Below are positions 33,488 through 43,616 of a stretch of 64,000 bases of DNA, piece after piece; the stretch's first letter is position 1; every line of letters starts with the position of its first letter. The notes beneath the pieces were generated by a model. The model made no database searches, was not told the DNA's origin, and saw only the letters and a program-made list of their open reading frames with translations. Origin of the DNA: an uncultured Pelagibacteraceae bacterium. Its GTDB lineage: Bacteria; Pseudomonadota; Alphaproteobacteria; Pelagibacterales; Pelagibacteraceae. Both the position numbers and the translations under genes were made by a program. The stretch is taken from assembly GCA_902580335.1 (NCBI GenBank), contig CACHKE010000001.1, forward strand, positions 1-64,000, in the 5' to 3' direction.

Positions 33488-34891
33488 ATGCCCAATACTC
33501 TTTACGATAAAATTTGGAACGAGCATTTAGTTCATCAGCAAGAAGATGGAACAGCCTTATTGTTTGTTGATAGACATTTAGTTCACGAAGTCACTAGTCC
33601 ACAAGCCTTTGAGGGATTAAGAAATTCTAAACGTAAAGTAAGACATCCAAAATTGACATTAGCTGTTGCAGATCATAATGTTCCAACAACGGATAGGTCA
33701 AAAGGTATTTCAGACCATGAATCTAAAATTCAAGTTGAAACTTTAGAGGCTAATTGTAAAGAGTTTGGTATTAAACTTTTTGGAATGAGCGATAAGAGAC
33801 AAGGAATTGTTCATGTCACAGGGCCTGAACAGGGCTTTACTCAACCCGGTACAGTTATTGTCTGCGGCGATAGTCATACAGCAACACATGGAGCATTTGG
33901 TGCATTAGCTTTTGGTATTGGAACTTCAGAAGTAGAACATGTTTTAGCAACTCAAACATTAGTTCAAAAAAAAGCAAAGAATTTTAGAATAAATGTCAAC
34001 GGCACACTTCCATTAGGTGTTACATCAAAAGATGTAATTCTTCAGATAATTGGAAAAATTGGAACTGCTGGAGGAACAGGATGTGTAATAGAATATGCAG
34101 GTGATCTAATTAAATCGCTTAGCGTTGAGAATAGAATGACAATTTGTAATATGACAATTGAAGGTGGCGCAAGGGCAGGATTAATTGCTCCTGATGAAAA
34201 AATATTTAAATACTTAGAAGGTAGACCAATGTCTCCTAAAGGAGATGATTGGGATAAAGCACTAGATAATTGGAAAAATTTAAATACTGATGAAGGCGCA
34301 AAGTTTGACAAAGAGGTAAACCTAACTGCCAATGAAATTTCGCCAATGATAACTTGGGGAACCTCACCTCAGGATGTTATTACGATAGATGAAAGAGTAC
34401 CAAATCCAAAAAATGAGAAAGATGAGGATAGAAAAAATTCTTTGGAACGAGCCTTAAATTATATGGGCTTGAAACCAGATATGGCAGCTAAAGATATTAA
34501 AATTGATAAAGTTTTCATTGGGAGCTGTACTAATGGGAGAATTGAAGATTTAAGAGAGGCTGCAAAAATTTTAAAAGATAAAAAAATTGCCTCTCATGTT
34601 CATGCAATGGTTGTTCCTGGATCAGGGCTAGTTAAAGAACAAGCAGAACAAGAAGGATTAGATAAAATTTTTGTAAAGTCAGGATTTGAATGGAGAGAGC
34701 CAGGTTGTTCAATGTGTTTAGCTATGAATGCAGATAAATTAAAACCTGAAGAAAGATGTGCCTCTACATCAAATAGAAATTTTGAAGGTAGGCAAGGTAG
34801 AGGTGGAAGAACCCATTTAGTAAGCCCAGGTATGGCAGCAGCAGCAGCAATATCTGGAAACCTAGATGATGTAAGGAAATATCAAAATTAA
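33488..34891 (+). CDS. leuC: 3-isopropylmalate dehydratase large subunit
   Basis: 467 residues. The 4Fe-4S cluster cysteines are in [16 protein letters not shown] and [56 protein letters not shown] and [21 protein letters not shown] are LeuC signatures. It pairs with LeuD to isomerise 2- to 3-isopropylmalate in leucine synthesis. leuD follows after one base, then leuB. leuA is not in the window. Confidence 0.97.
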   Translation: MPNTLYDKIWNEHLVHQQEDGTALLFVDRHLVHEVTSPQAFEGLRNSKRKVRHPKLTLAVADHNVPTTDRSKGISDHESKIQVETLEANCKEFGIKLFGMSDKRQGIVHVTGPEQGFTQPGTVIVCGDSHTATHGAFGALAFGIGTSEVEHVLATQTLVQKKAKNFRINVNGTLPLGVTSKDVILQIIGKIGTAGGTGCVIEYAGDLIKSLSVENRMTICNMTIEGGARAGLIAPDEKIFKYLEGRPMSPKGDDWDKALDNWKNLNTDEGAKFDKEVNLTANEISPMITWGTSPQDVITIDERVPNPKNEKDEDRKNSLERALNYMGLKPDMAAKDIKIDKVFIGSCTNGRIEDLREAAKILKDKKIASHVHAMVVPGSGLVKEQAEQEGLDKIFVKSGFEWREPGCSMCLAMNADKLKPEERCASTSNRNFEGRQGRGGRTHLVSPGMAAAAAISGNLDDVRKYQN

Positions 34892-34892
34892 C

Positions 34893-35498
34893 ATGCAAAA
34901 ATTTAACACTTTGAGGAGTATACCAGCGTATTTGCCAATAGTTAATATTGATACAGATATGATTATTCCAAAACAATTTTTAAAAACAATTAAAAGAACT
35001 GGACTGGGAAAAAATTTATTTTTTGAGATGAGATATGATGATCGAGGTAAAGAAATAAATGATTTTGTTTTAAACAAAGATCCTTACAATAACTCAAAAA
35101 TTCTAATTGCTGGAAAAAATTTTGGTTGTGGTTCTTCAAGAGAACACGCTCCATGGGCATTATTAGATTTCGGTATCACGTGTGTGATAAGTGCTAGTTT
35201 TGCAGATATCTTTTATAACAACTGTTTTAAAAATGGAATTTTACCAATAATTTTGAATGATGATAAAATTAAAGAGCTATCAGAGTATGCAAAAAGAAAA
35301 GAAGAAATTTTTATAGATCTTAAGGAAGAAAAAGTTATTTTTGGAAATAATGAATTAAAATTTAAAGTAGACTCGTTTAAAAAAAAGTGTTTGTTAGAAG
35401 GATTAGACGATATAGCTCTTTCATTAAAAAAATCTGATAAAATAGAAATTTTTGAAAAAGATTTAAAAGTCAAAAAGCCCTGGGTGTTTAATGATTAA
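34893..35498 (+). CDS. leuD: 3-isopropylmalate dehydratase small subunit
   Basis: 201 residues, the swivel-domain partner of Leu[18 protein letters not shown] near the start and [19 protein letters not shown] at about 75-95 are diagnostic for LeuD. The gene starts one base after the leuC stop and its end overlaps leuB by eight bases. A few bacteria use a stand-alone small subunit for citraconate; the tight leuC linkage argues for the leucine role here. Confidence 0.96.
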   Translation: MQKFNTLRSIPAYLPIVNIDTDMIIPKQFLKTIKRTGLGKNLFFEMRYDDRGKEINDFVLNKDPYNNSKILIAGKNFGCGSSREHAPWALLDFGITCVISASFADIFYNNCFKNGILPIILNDDKIKELSEYAKRKEEIFIDLKEEKVIFGNNELKFKVDSFKKKCLLEGLDDIALSLKKSDKIEIFEKDLKVKKPWVFND

Positions 35499-36597
35499 AG
35501 TTAAAAAAAGAAGAGTGTTATTGTTACCAGGTGATGGAATAGGTCCTGAAGTGATTGCAGAGGTTAAAAAAGTAATCAATTGGTTTAATGATAAAAAATC
35601 TCTAGATTTTGAAATTGATGAGGATTTAGTTGGAGGAATTTCTTTTGATAAGCACGGAACACCTCTTACTGATGAAGTTTTTTATAAAGCATTAGAGAGC
35701 GCTGTAATAATGTTAGGTGCAGTTGGAGGACCAAAATGGGATGGTGTAGAATTTTCAAAAAAACCTGAGAGAGCCCTTTTAAAACTTAGAAAAGAACTAA
35801 AACTTTTTGCTAATTTAAGGCCAGCAATATGCTTTGAACAATTGGTAAATGCTTCAACTTTAAAACCAGAAATTGTATCAGGTTTAGATATTTTAATAGT
35901 TAGAGAATTAACTGGTGGAGTATATTTTGGTGAACCAAGAGGAATTAAACCAATAGAAAATGGAGAAAGAAAAGGAGTAAACACTCATACTTATACTAGT
36001 AGTGAAATTATTAGAGTAGCTAGAGTTGCTTTTGACTTAGCTAAAAAAAGATCAAATAGAGTCATATCTTGTGAAAAATCTAATGTAATGGAAGCGGGTC
36101 AACTTTGGAAAGAAGAAGTGCAATCATTACATGATAAAGATTATAAGGATGTTGAGTTAAGTCATATGTTGGCCGATAATTGTGCAATGCAATTAGTAAG
36201 AAACCCAAAACAATTTGATGTAATCTTAACTGATAATTTATTTGGTGACATGCTATCAGATGAGGCTTCTATGTTAACAGGTTCTCTTGGACTACTACCT
36301 TCTGCATCATTAGGTGCAAAAAATAAGGATGGCGAAATGAGAGCTATGTATGAACCTATTCATGGTTCAGCTCCAGACATTGCTGGAAAAGGAGTTGCTA
36401 ATCCTATCGCCTCAATTTTGAGTTTTGCCATGGCACTAAGATATTCTTTAGATTTAGATAAAGAGGCAGAGGCCCTAGAAAAGGCTGTACAAGAGGCTCT
36501 TAATGATGGATTAAGAACAAAAGATATAATGTCTGATAAAATGAAAGAAGTTTCTACTTCTCAAATGGGTGATGCGATCATTTCAAAATTGCAATAA
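35491..36597 (+). CDS. leuB: 3-isopropylmalate dehydrogenase
   Basis: 368 residues. It oxidises and decarboxylates 3-isopropylmalate with NAD+. [42 protein letters not shown], the Asp-rich metal site [15 protein letters not shown] and [17 protein letters not shown] (NAD selectivity) are all intact. It overlaps leuD by eight bases. After its stop, 26 bases separate it from the DMSP cluster, with no terminator visible. Confidence 0.97.
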   Translation: MIKVKKRRVLLLPGDGIGPEVIAEVKKVINWFNDKKSLDFEIDEDLVGGISFDKHGTPLTDEVFYKALESAVIMLGAVGGPKWDGVEFSKKPERALLKLRKELKLFANLRPAICFEQLVNASTLKPEIVSGLDILIVRELTGGVYFGEPRGIKPIENGERKGVNTHTYTSSEIIRVARVAFDLAKKRSNRVISCEKSNVMEAGQLWKEEVQSLHDKDYKDVELSHMLADNCAMQLVRNPKQFDVILTDNLFGDMLSDEASMLTGSLGLLPSASLGAKNKDGEMRAMYEPIHGSAPDIAGKGVANPIASILSFAMALRYSLDLDKEAEALEKAVQEALNDGLRTKDIMSDKMKEVSTSQMGDAIISKLQ

Positions 36598-36623
36598 TTA
36601 ATTAATTATCTTAAAGTCATACT

Positions 36624-38387
36624 ATGCCAAGCTATAACGCTCCTGTTGACGATATGATGTTTCTATTTGAGAAACTTAGAAATAATCAAAAATATAATGA
36701 GTTAGAAAAATATAAAGAGGTAACAACTGATTTGGTAAAAGATATTTTACAGGAGGCAGCGAAGATTAATCAAAATTTAATTTTACCATTAGCTAAAGCT
36801 GGTGACGAAAATCCTGCAGTTTTAGAAAATGGAGTAGTAAGAACTCCTCCAGGTTATAAAGAAGCTTACAAAAAATATATCGAGGACGGATGGACCTCAC
36901 TATCTTGTGATCCAAAATATGGGGGTCAAGGTATGCCAAAAACTGTAAGTGCATTTTTTGATGAAATGCTTTCCTCAGCAAGTCTGTCCTTTAAATTATA
37001 TAGTGAACTAAGTATAGGTGCATATAATTGTATTAATCATCATGCTACAGATGATATAAAAAATAAATATTTACCTAAAATAGTTGAGGGAAAATGGAGC
37101 GGCACTATGTGTTTAACTGAGCCAGTATGTGGAACTGATTTGGGTTTATTAAGAACAAAAGCTAAGAAACAAACCGATGGAACTTATAAGATAAGTGGTC
37201 AAAAAATATTTATTACATCTGGTGATCATGATTTAACTGAGAATATTATTCATCTAGTTTTGGCAAGAGCAGATGACTCTCCAGCAGGCACAAAAGGAAT
37301 AAGTTTATTTTTAGTCCCAAAATTTGTGGTTAAAGACGATGGAACAATTGGACCAAGAAATGGGATATCTACAGGATCTATAGAGACTAAGATGGGAATA
37401 AAGGGATCAGCAACTTGTGTATTAAATTTTGATGATGCTACTGGGTATATGATAGGTGCTAAAGAAAAAGGATTAAGCGCAATGTTTACTATGATGAATC
37501 TTGAAAGAATAATAGTTGGTATACAAGGTTTAGGTATTTCAGAAATCGCCTATCAAAATTCACTTACTTATGCAAAAGAAAGAAAACAAGGAAAATCAAA
37601 TAATTCTGGTTCAAAAAATGGTGCAGATTTTATAATTGAACACGCTGACATTAGAAGAACCCTACTTAACATGAAATCAATTATTGAAGGTGAAAGAGCT
37701 TTATGTTTTTGGTTGTCGCAGCAAACTGAAGTAAGTTTAAATCATCCAGATGAAAAAACCCGTCAGGAAGCCTCAGATTATGTTTCCCTCATGACTCCTG
37801 TGGTAAAATCACTATTCACAGATTTAGCAATGGAAATAACAAGTGATGCTATGCAAATTCATGGTGGATATGGATACACTAAAGATCAAGGAATAGAACA
37901 ATTATATAGAGATAATAGAATTACACCTATCTATGAAGGTACAAATTCGGTTCAAGCTTCAGACCTAGTTTTCAGAAAATTATCAAATAAAAACGGCAAT
38001 ATAATAAATAAATTTTTAGACCAGGTTAAGTCAGAGTGTGAAACCGACAATGAAAAAACTAAACCATTTTTATCAGAATTTAATAAGAATTTAGACACTC
38101 TTAAAAAATTTAGTGATTGGATGACAGATAAAGCAACTACATCAAAAGATGATGTTAGTGCAGCAGCTAATGATTACCTTAAAACTTTAGGTTATGTATC
38201 TATTGCATATGCATGGATTAAGGTTTTAGAGGTAAGTTTTAAAGATTATGAGGAAAATAAAAATTTTTATAATGATAAAATAGACACTGCTAGATTTTAT
38301 TTTGATAAAGTATTACCTAGAGCTGAACATCATTATAAGTCTGCAATCTCTGGAAGTTCAAATATAATGAATTTCAAGTTCAATTAA
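36624..38387 (+). CDS. dmdC: Acyl-CoA dehydrogenase, probable 3-methylmercaptopropionyl-CoA dehydrogenase DmdC
   Basis: 587 residues, the long acyl-CoA dehydrogenase type with an extra C-terminal domain, as in DmdC. LTEPVCGTDLGLLRTKA and YKISGQKIFITSGDHDL form the FAD/substrate middle domain; MQIHGGYGYTKDQGIEQLYRDNRITPIYEGTNS carries the C-terminal FAD contacts and catalytic Glu region (cited in two parts: MQIHGGYGYTKDQG and ITPIYEGTNS). It would oxidise MMPA-CoA to methylthioacryloyl-CoA. The DmdC assignment rests on length, domain layout and the following dmdB-hydrolase-dmdA order. dmdB starts at the next base. Confidence 0.87.
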   Translation: MPSYNAPVDDMMFLFEKLRNNQKYNELEKYKEVTTDLVKDILQEAAKINQNLILPLAKAGDENPAVLENGVVRTPPGYKEAYKKYIEDGWTSLSCDPKYGGQGMPKTVSAFFDEMLSSASLSFKLYSELSIGAYNCINHHATDDIKNKYLPKIVEGKWSGTMCLTEPVCGTDLGLLRTKAKKQTDGTYKISGQKIFITSGDHDLTENIIHLVLARADDSPAGTKGISLFLVPKFVVKDDGTIGPRNGISTGSIETKMGIKGSATCVLNFDDATGYMIGAKEKGLSAMFTMMNLERIIVGIQGLGISEIAYQNSLTYAKERKQGKSNNSGSKNGADFIIEHADIRRTLLNMKSIIEGERALCFWLSQQTEVSLNHPDEKTRQEASDYVSLMTPVVKSLFTDLAMEITSDAMQIHGGYGYTKDQGIEQLYRDNRITPIYEGTNSVQASDLVFRKLSNKNGNIINKFLDQVKSECETDNEKTKPFLSEFNKNLDTLKKFSDWMTDKATTSKDDVSAAANDYLKTLGYVSIAYAWIKVLEVSFKDYEENKNFYNDKIDTARFYFDKVLPRAEHHYKSAISGSSNIMNFKFN

Positions 38388-40004
38388 ATGAGCCATTACG
38401 AAACTAATCTTGATAAAAATGATGCAAATTATGTTCCATTAACACCTTTGACTTTTTTGAAAAGAGCTTATGAGATTTATCCCAATTATGAAGCAGTTAT
38501 TTATGAAGATAGGGAATATACTTGGGCTCAAGTTTATAAACGTACTGTAAAATTTGCTAGTGCACTTAATAAAATTGGAGTTAGTAAGGGTGATACTGTT
38601 TCATTTTTAGCTTTTAATACCCCTGAAATTTTTGAAGGACACTATTCGGTTCCTATGACAGGTGCAGTTCTTAATACTATTAATATAAGATTAGATGCTA
38701 AGACAATTGCATATATTTTAGAACATAGTGAGGCAAAAGTTTTAGTTGTTGATAGGCAACTTCATGTTGAGGTTAAAAAGGCCTTAAATACTTTAAAAAG
38801 AAAAATCATAATAATCGATATCAATGATAAATTTGCAGACCAATCTAAGTGTGAGCAAATTGGAGAATTAGAGTATGAGAGTTTTTTAAACACTGGTGAT
38901 GAAAATTATGATTGGAAAATGCCAGAAGATGAATGGCAAGCATTATCACTTAGTTATACTTCAGGAACAACTGGAAACCCTAAAGGTGTAGTTTATCATC
39001 ATAGAGGATCATATTTAATGTCAACTGGAAGTGCAGTTGCATGGAATATGCCAAACAGGTTAAATTTTTTAACAATTGTACCTATGTTTCATTGTAATGG
39101 TTGGGGTTATCCATGGACTGTCCCTATGTTAAATGGAAGAACTATTTGTTTAAGAAATATTGATATAAAAAAAATATTTGAATTAATTGATAAATATGAT
39201 GTTACCCATTTTGGTGGAGCACCGATTGTATTGAATATGATTACCGGAGCTCCAGAGTCTGATAGAAAAAAATTAAAACAAAAAGTTTATGTATTAACTG
39301 CTGGTGCGCCACCTCCAAGTATTATATTTAAAAAAATGAAAGAGCTTGGATTTGAGGTAATGCATGTCTATGGATTAACAGAAACTTATGGCCATGTTAC
39401 TCAATGTGCTTGGAACGATTCTTGGAATGAATTTGATGAAGAAAAACAAAATGAGATAAAGGCAAGACAAGGTGTAAGATATCCTAATACAGAGGGGATC
39501 ACAGTTATGGACCCTGAAACTATGAAAGAAGTTCCAAAAGATGGAAAAACGATTGGTGAAATTATGATTAAAGGAAACGTCGTTATGAAGGGTTATTTCA
39601 AGGATAAAAATGCTACAGACAAAGCGATGAATGGTGGTTGGTTTCATTCTGGGGATTTGGCAGTTATGCATCCAGATGGATATGTTAAAATTCAAGACAG
39701 ATCGAAAGACATCATTATTTCTGGAGGTGAAAATATTTCTTCAATCGAAATAGAAAACACTTTAGCAAAGCATCCATCAGTTTCTATCGCAGCGGTAGTA
39801 GCAAAACCAGATGAAAAATGGGGCGAAGTCCCATGTGCATTTATTGAGATGGTCCAAGATAAACCAGTTACAGAAAAAGAATTAATAAGTTTTTGCAAAG
39901 AAACTCTTGCTGGTTTTAAAGTGCCGAAACAAGTTGTTTTTTGTGAATTACCAAAGACTTCAACAGGTAAAATTCAAAAATTTGAGTTAAGAAAAAAATT
40001 TTAG
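38388..40004 (+). CDS. dmdB: AMP-forming acyl-CoA ligase, probable MMPA-CoA ligase DmdB
   Basis: 538 residues of the ANL superfamily. P-loop SYTSGTTGNPKGVVYHHR near 185-202, YGLTETYGHVT, GWFHSGDLAVMHPDGYVKI, the hinge DRSKDIIISGGENISS and the catalytic Lys in TSTGKIQKFELRKKF are complete. DmdB activates 3-methylmercaptopropionate with ATP and CoA in DMSP demethylation. It abuts dmdC with no spacer, and no damage was seen. A broader medium-chain fatty acid role is possible, since such ligases are often promiscuous. Confidence 0.88.
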   Translation: MSHYETNLDKNDANYVPLTPLTFLKRAYEIYPNYEAVIYEDREYTWAQVYKRTVKFASALNKIGVSKGDTVSFLAFNTPEIFEGHYSVPMTGAVLNTINIRLDAKTIAYILEHSEAKVLVVDRQLHVEVKKALNTLKRKIIIIDINDKFADQSKCEQIGELEYESFLNTGDENYDWKMPEDEWQALSLSYTSGTTGNPKGVVYHHRGSYLMSTGSAVAWNMPNRLNFLTIVPMFHCNGWGYPWTVPMLNGRTICLRNIDIKKIFELIDKYDVTHFGGAPIVLNMITGAPESDRKKLKQKVYVLTAGAPPPSIIFKKMKELGFEVMHVYGLTETYGHVTQCAWNDSWNEFDEEKQNEIKARQGVRYPNTEGITVMDPETMKEVPKDGKTIGEIMIKGNVVMKGYFKDKNATDKAMNGGWFHSGDLAVMHPDGYVKIQDRSKDIIISGGENISSIEIENTLAKHPSVSIAAVVAKPDEKWGEVPCAFIEMVQDKPVTEKELISFCKETLAGFKVPKQVVFCELPKTSTGKIQKFELRKKF

Positions 40005-40012
40005 GAAAATAA

Positions 40013-40789
40013 TTGATATTCCAACTAGAAAACAAAAACATTCATGCATCCGACTCTGGCCAGGGTATAGATACAAATAAAGATACGATAGTATTTTTAC
40101 ATGGAAGTGGTCTCTCACATATTGTCTGGTCGCTAGCTGAACAATTTTTTTCATCAAAAAATTATAATGTATTATCTATAGATATACCTGGACATGGAAA
40201 TTCAGATGGTCCTTGCTTAGATAGTGTTGAAAAAATTGCTGATTGGATGGAAAAAGTATTTGATAAATTAAAATTAAAAAACTTAATTTTAGTTGGTCAT
40301 TCTCAAGGATGCTTAGAAATACTCGAATATTCTTCAAGATATAAAGAGAGACTAAAAAAATTAGTTTTTGTTGGAGGTTCAAATAAAATGCCAGTACATC
40401 CGGATTTAATTGAATTAGCTCAAAGCGGACACTCAGATGCTGTTAAATTAATGATGAAATGGGGATATGAGGGTTCAAAAAAGTTTATTGGTGGTAACCC
40501 AGTAGAAAAAATCATTCAATCGCCGAGAGATATAAGTGAAATTTTGGCTGTTGATTTAAATGCATGTAACAATTATTTAAATGGCTCTAAGGCTGCAAAA
40601 GAAATTGATCTACCATCGATGCTTATATTTGGAGAATTAGATAAAATGGTTAATTTAGAATCAGGAAAAAAATTCTCTAATTTGATTAAAAATTCAACTA
40701 CTCACGTGATCAAAGGATGTGGCCATATGATAATGATTGAAAAAGCATTCGAAATGAGAGAAAAGATTTTAGAATTCTTAAATAAATGA
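40013..40789 (+). CDS. Alpha/beta hydrolase embedded in the DMSP cluster
   Basis: 258 residues, start TTG at 40013. [13 protein letters not shown] provides the oxyanion hole, [14 protein letters not shown] the nucleophile Ser (GHSQG), [11 protein letters not shown] the acidic residue and [14 protein letters not shown] the His. No signal peptide, so it is cytoplasmic. It overlaps dmdA by four bases and follows dmdB by eight, so it is made with the DMSP enzymes. Its reaction is unknown; thioester or ester cleavage in the pathway is a guess from position. The canonical enoyl-CoA hydratase DmdD is not present in the window. Confidence 0.88.
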   Translation: MIFQLENKNIHASDSGQGIDTNKDTIVFLHGSGLSHIVWSLAEQFFSSKNYNVLSIDIPGHGNSDGPCLDSVEKIADWMEKVFDKLKLKNLILVGHSQGCLEILEYSSRYKERLKKLVFVGGSNKMPVHPDLIELAQSGHSDAVKLMMKWGYEGSKKFIGGNPVEKIIQSPRDISEILAVDLNACNNYLNGSKAAKEIDLPSMLIFGELDKMVNLESGKKFSNLIKNSTTHVIKGCGHMIMIEKAFEMREKILEFLNK

Positions 40790-41895
40790 AAAGTTATCCA
40801 ATAGCTAAATCAAGAAGAGTGAGAAGTACTCCGTATACTTCAAGAATTGAAAATCAAGGTGTGACTGCCTACACAGTTTATAATCATATGCTGTTACCAG
40901 CAGCGTTTGGATCTTTAGAAGAATCCTGTGATCATTTAAAAAAAAATGTTCAAGTATGGGATGTATCAGCAGAAAGACAGGTTGAAATTTCAGGCAATGA
41001 TGCAGCGAAACTTGTTCAACTTATGACCTGTAGAGATTTATCCAATTCCAAAATTGGCAGATGTTATTATTGCCCAATAATTGATGAAAGCGGAAATTTA
41101 GTAAATGATCCAGTTATTTTAAAGCTAGCTGAAGATAGATGGTGGATCTCAATTGCAGACTCCGATGTTATTTTTTTTGCAAAAGGATTAGCATCAGGAA
41201 ATAAATTAAATGTAAAAATTTTTGAGCCTAATGTTGATATCTTAGCAATTCAAGGACCCAAATCTTTTGATTTGATGGAAAAAATTTTTGGTAAGGAGAT
41301 AAAAGAGTTAAAATTTTTTGGATTTGATTATTATGATTTTGAGGGTGTAAAACATTTAATTGCTAGATCTGGTTGGTCAAAACAAGGAGGTTTTGAGATC
41401 TATGTTGAAAATACTAAATCTGGATTAGATTTATATGATCAACTCTTTGTATTAGGAAAAGAATTTAACGTAAAAGCTGGATGTCCAAATTTAATTGAAA
41501 GAATAGAAAGTGGTTTACTTTCTTATGGAAACGATTTTGACAATAATGATAATCCATTTGAATGTGGTTTTGAAAAGTATGTAAATTTAGATACAGATAT
41601 AGATTTCTTAGGTAAGGAAAAATTGAAAAAGATTCAAAAAGACGGGATCAAAAGAAAATTAATGGGTGTTCAGATTGATATTAGCAAAATTAATTTAACT
41701 AAATCTCTTAATATCAAAGATGAAAAAGGAAATTTAATTGGGGATTTAAGATCTGCCTGTTATTCACCTCATTTTAAAAAGTCTATAGGTATTGCAATGA
41801 TAAATGAGCCGTATTGTAAAGCATCTGCTACAGGATTATTGGAAATTGATGGAAATTTAATAGCTGTAAAAGTTTGCGATTTACCTTTCATCTAG
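40786..41895 (+). CDS. dmdA: Dimethylsulfoniopropionate demethylase DmdA
   Basis: 369 residues, the length of the Pelagibacter enzyme as I remember it. Diagnostic stretches: [139 protein letters not shown] and RSACYSPHF. It moves a methyl group from DMSP to tetrahydrofolate, giving methylmercaptopropionate; it is a GcvT-family fold, but the signature set separates it from glycine cleavage T protein. It is translationally coupled to the hydrolase. Confidence 0.96.
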   Translation: MKSYPIAKSRRVRSTPYTSRIENQGVTAYTVYNHMLLPAAFGSLEESCDHLKKNVQVWDVSAERQVEISGNDAAKLVQLMTCRDLSNSKIGRCYYCPIIDESGNLVNDPVILKLAEDRWWISIADSDVIFFAKGLASGNKLNVKIFEPNVDILAIQGPKSFDLMEKIFGKEIKELKFFGFDYYDFEGVKHLIARSGWSKQGGFEIYVENTKSGLDLYDQLFVLGKEFNVKAGCPNLIERIESGLLSYGNDFDNNDNPFECGFEKYVNLDTDIDFLGKEKLKKIQKDGIKRKLMGVQIDISKINLTKSLNIKDEKGNLIGDLRSACYSPHFKKSIGIAMINEPYCKASATGLLEIDGNLIAVKVCDLPFI

Positions 41896-41910
41896 TATAA
41901 ACCCTACATC

Positions 41911-42918
41911 ATGAATATAGCAATAGTAGGAGCAACAGGTAATGTTGGAAGAAAAACTCTGGAAGTTCTCGAAAAAAAAGGACTTACTTTAGGAAATCTT
42001 TACTTGGTTGCTTCGTCTAGAAGCGCTGGAAAAAAAATTCATTTTCAAGGTAAAGATATTGTGGTGAGTGAATTAGAAAATTTTGATTTTTCCAAAGTTA
42101 AAATCGCCTTTTTTGCAGCGGGCGGTAAAATTTCTGAAAAATTTGCTGAAAAAGCAGCCAAGCATTGTTTAGTAATTGATAATTCTAGTTTTTTCAGAAT
42201 GGATCCGGATGTTCCTTTAATAGTCCCGCAGGTAAATTCAGATGATTTAAACAATGTTAAAAAAAATATTATTGCAAATCCTAATTGTTCAACAGCACAA
42301 TTAGTAATCGCATTGAAGCCGCTACATGATTTATTTGTAATTAAAAGAATAGTTGTTTCAACATACCAATCTGTTTCTGGTGCTGGTAAAGCATCAATGG
42401 ATGAATTGATTAAACAAACCAAATTAGCTTTAGATGGTAAAGATATTAAATCTGAAAATTTTACAAAACCAATCGCTTTTAATGCTATTCCACATATCGA
42501 TGTTTTTTCAGAAGATGGCTACACGAAAGAAGAGTTAAAAATGAGAAACGAGACTAAAAAAATCTTAGATGACAAAATCGATCTAACAGCAACATGTGTT
42601 AGATTACCAATATCTGTTTCTCACTCGGAATCGGTAAATATTCAATTTGAGAAAAGTTTTTCGTTAGAACAAATAAAAAAAGCATTGAATAGTTTTGACG
42701 GTTGCAAAGTAATTGATGAAAGAATTGATGGAGGTTACTCGACACCATTAGAGGCAGAAGGAAAAGATGAAACTTTTATTTCAAGGATTAGAGAAGATAA
42801 AACAATAAAAAATGGATTAAATTTGTGGATTGTATCTGATAATCTTTTAAGAGGTGCTGCATTGAATGCAGTTGAAATAGCTGAAACATTAATTAAAAAT
42901 AATTTTTATGGAAAATAA
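41911..42918 (+). CDS. asd: Aspartate-semialdehyde dehydrogenase
   Basis: 335 residues. It reduces aspartyl phosphate to the semialdehyde for lysine, threonine and methionine synthesis. NADP motif IVGATGNVGRKTLEVLE; the catalytic Cys in ANPNCSTAQLV near residue 129; TYQSVSGAGKASMDEL; the catalytic His in RLPISVSHSESVNIQF. It follows dmdA by 15 bases and its end overlaps sdhC by eleven, bridging the DMSP and succinate dehydrogenase genes. Confidence 0.96.
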   Translation: MNIAIVGATGNVGRKTLEVLEKKGLTLGNLYLVASSRSAGKKIHFQGKDIVVSELENFDFSKVKIAFFAAGGKISEKFAEKAAKHCLVIDNSSFFRMDPDVPLIVPQVNSDDLNNVKKNIIANPNCSTAQLVIALKPLHDLFVIKRIVVSTYQSVSGAGKASMDELIKQTKLALDGKDIKSENFTKPIAFNAIPHIDVFSEDGYTKEELKMRNETKKILDDKIDLTATCVRLPISVSHSESVNIQFEKSFSLEQIKKALNSFDGCKVIDERIDGGYSTPLEAEGKDETFISRIREDKTIKNGLNLWIVSDNLLRGAALNAVEIAETLIKNNFYGK

Positions 42919-43291
42919 AACTCCTTTATCGCCACATATACAAATTTATAGATGGCATATTTCTTCTTTGGTTTCCATTACTCACAGAATTACAGGAATA
43001 ATAAATATTATTGGAATTACTTTTATTTGCATTTGGTCTTGCTTACTTCTTCTTGGTGAAAATAATTATGAAGCAATTAATTTATTTTTAAAATCATTAT
43101 TTGGAAAATTTATAATTTTGGGAATCACATGGTCTTTTTCATTTCAAATATTAAGTGAAATCCGACACTTGATAATGGATCTAGGTTATGGTTTTGAACT
43201 TAAGATAACTAGAATTACAGGTTTAATAGTAATATTTGGATCAATAATTTTGACGATTATTTTTTTTACATTAGGAAAAAATTTTATTTAG
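42908..43291 (+). CDS. sdhC: Succinate dehydrogenase cytochrome b556 subunit
   Basis: 127 residues with three membrane helices. PLSPHIQIYRWHISSLVSITHRITG is the SdhC signature (cited as PLSPHIQIYRWH and SITHRITG), with the Ser and Arg of the quinone site and haem ligand His in the second helix (EIRHLIMDLGYGFEL). It anchors SdhAB and receives electrons to ubiquinone. It overlaps asd by eleven bases and is followed by sdhD after one. Confidence 0.94.
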   Translation: MENKTPLSPHIQIYRWHISSLVSITHRITGIINIIGITFICIWSCLLLLGENNYEAINLFLKSLFGKFIILGITWSFSFQILSEIRHLIMDLGYGFELKITRITGLIVIFGSIILTIIFFTLGKNFI

Positions 43292-43292
43292 C

Positions 43293-43616
43293 ATGATTAG
43301 CGCGACTAAAAAATGGATCTTTTTAAAGATAAGTGGAGTTTTGCTAGTGCCATTGATGACATGGTTTATTTTAAATTTCACAATGATTTATGATAAAGAA
43401 TACTTAAATTTAATAGAATTTTTTACAAAGCCTTTATCTAAATTTTTGTTTATCATTTTTATAATAAATGCTTATTTTTTTTCAGCTTTAAGTATAAGTG
43501 AGGTTTTTGAGGATTATATTAAAAATGATAAAATCAAAAGTGTCGCAAATAAGCTTTTATATGCATCAGCAGTAGTAATTCCTCTAATTACAATTATATT
43601 AATCTCTAGCTTATGA
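43293..43616 (+). CDS. sdhD: Succinate dehydrogenase membrane anchor subunit
   Basis: 107 residues with three membrane helices (about 12-32, 50-70 and 85-105). Little primary-sequence conservation is expected for SdhD. Identification comes from its position between sdhC and sdhA, length and topology, and the [13 protein letters not shown]-type last helix. HVxxGxxxIixDY-like motif of enteric SdhD is replaced by [12 protein letters not shown], so haem ligation through this subunit is not obvious. It overlaps sdhA by four bases. Confidence 0.85.
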   Translation: MISATKKWIFLKISGVLLVPLMTWFILNFTMIYDKEYLNLIEFFTKPLSKFLFIIFIINAYFFSALSISEVFEDYIKNDKIKSVANKLLYASAVVIPLITIILISSL

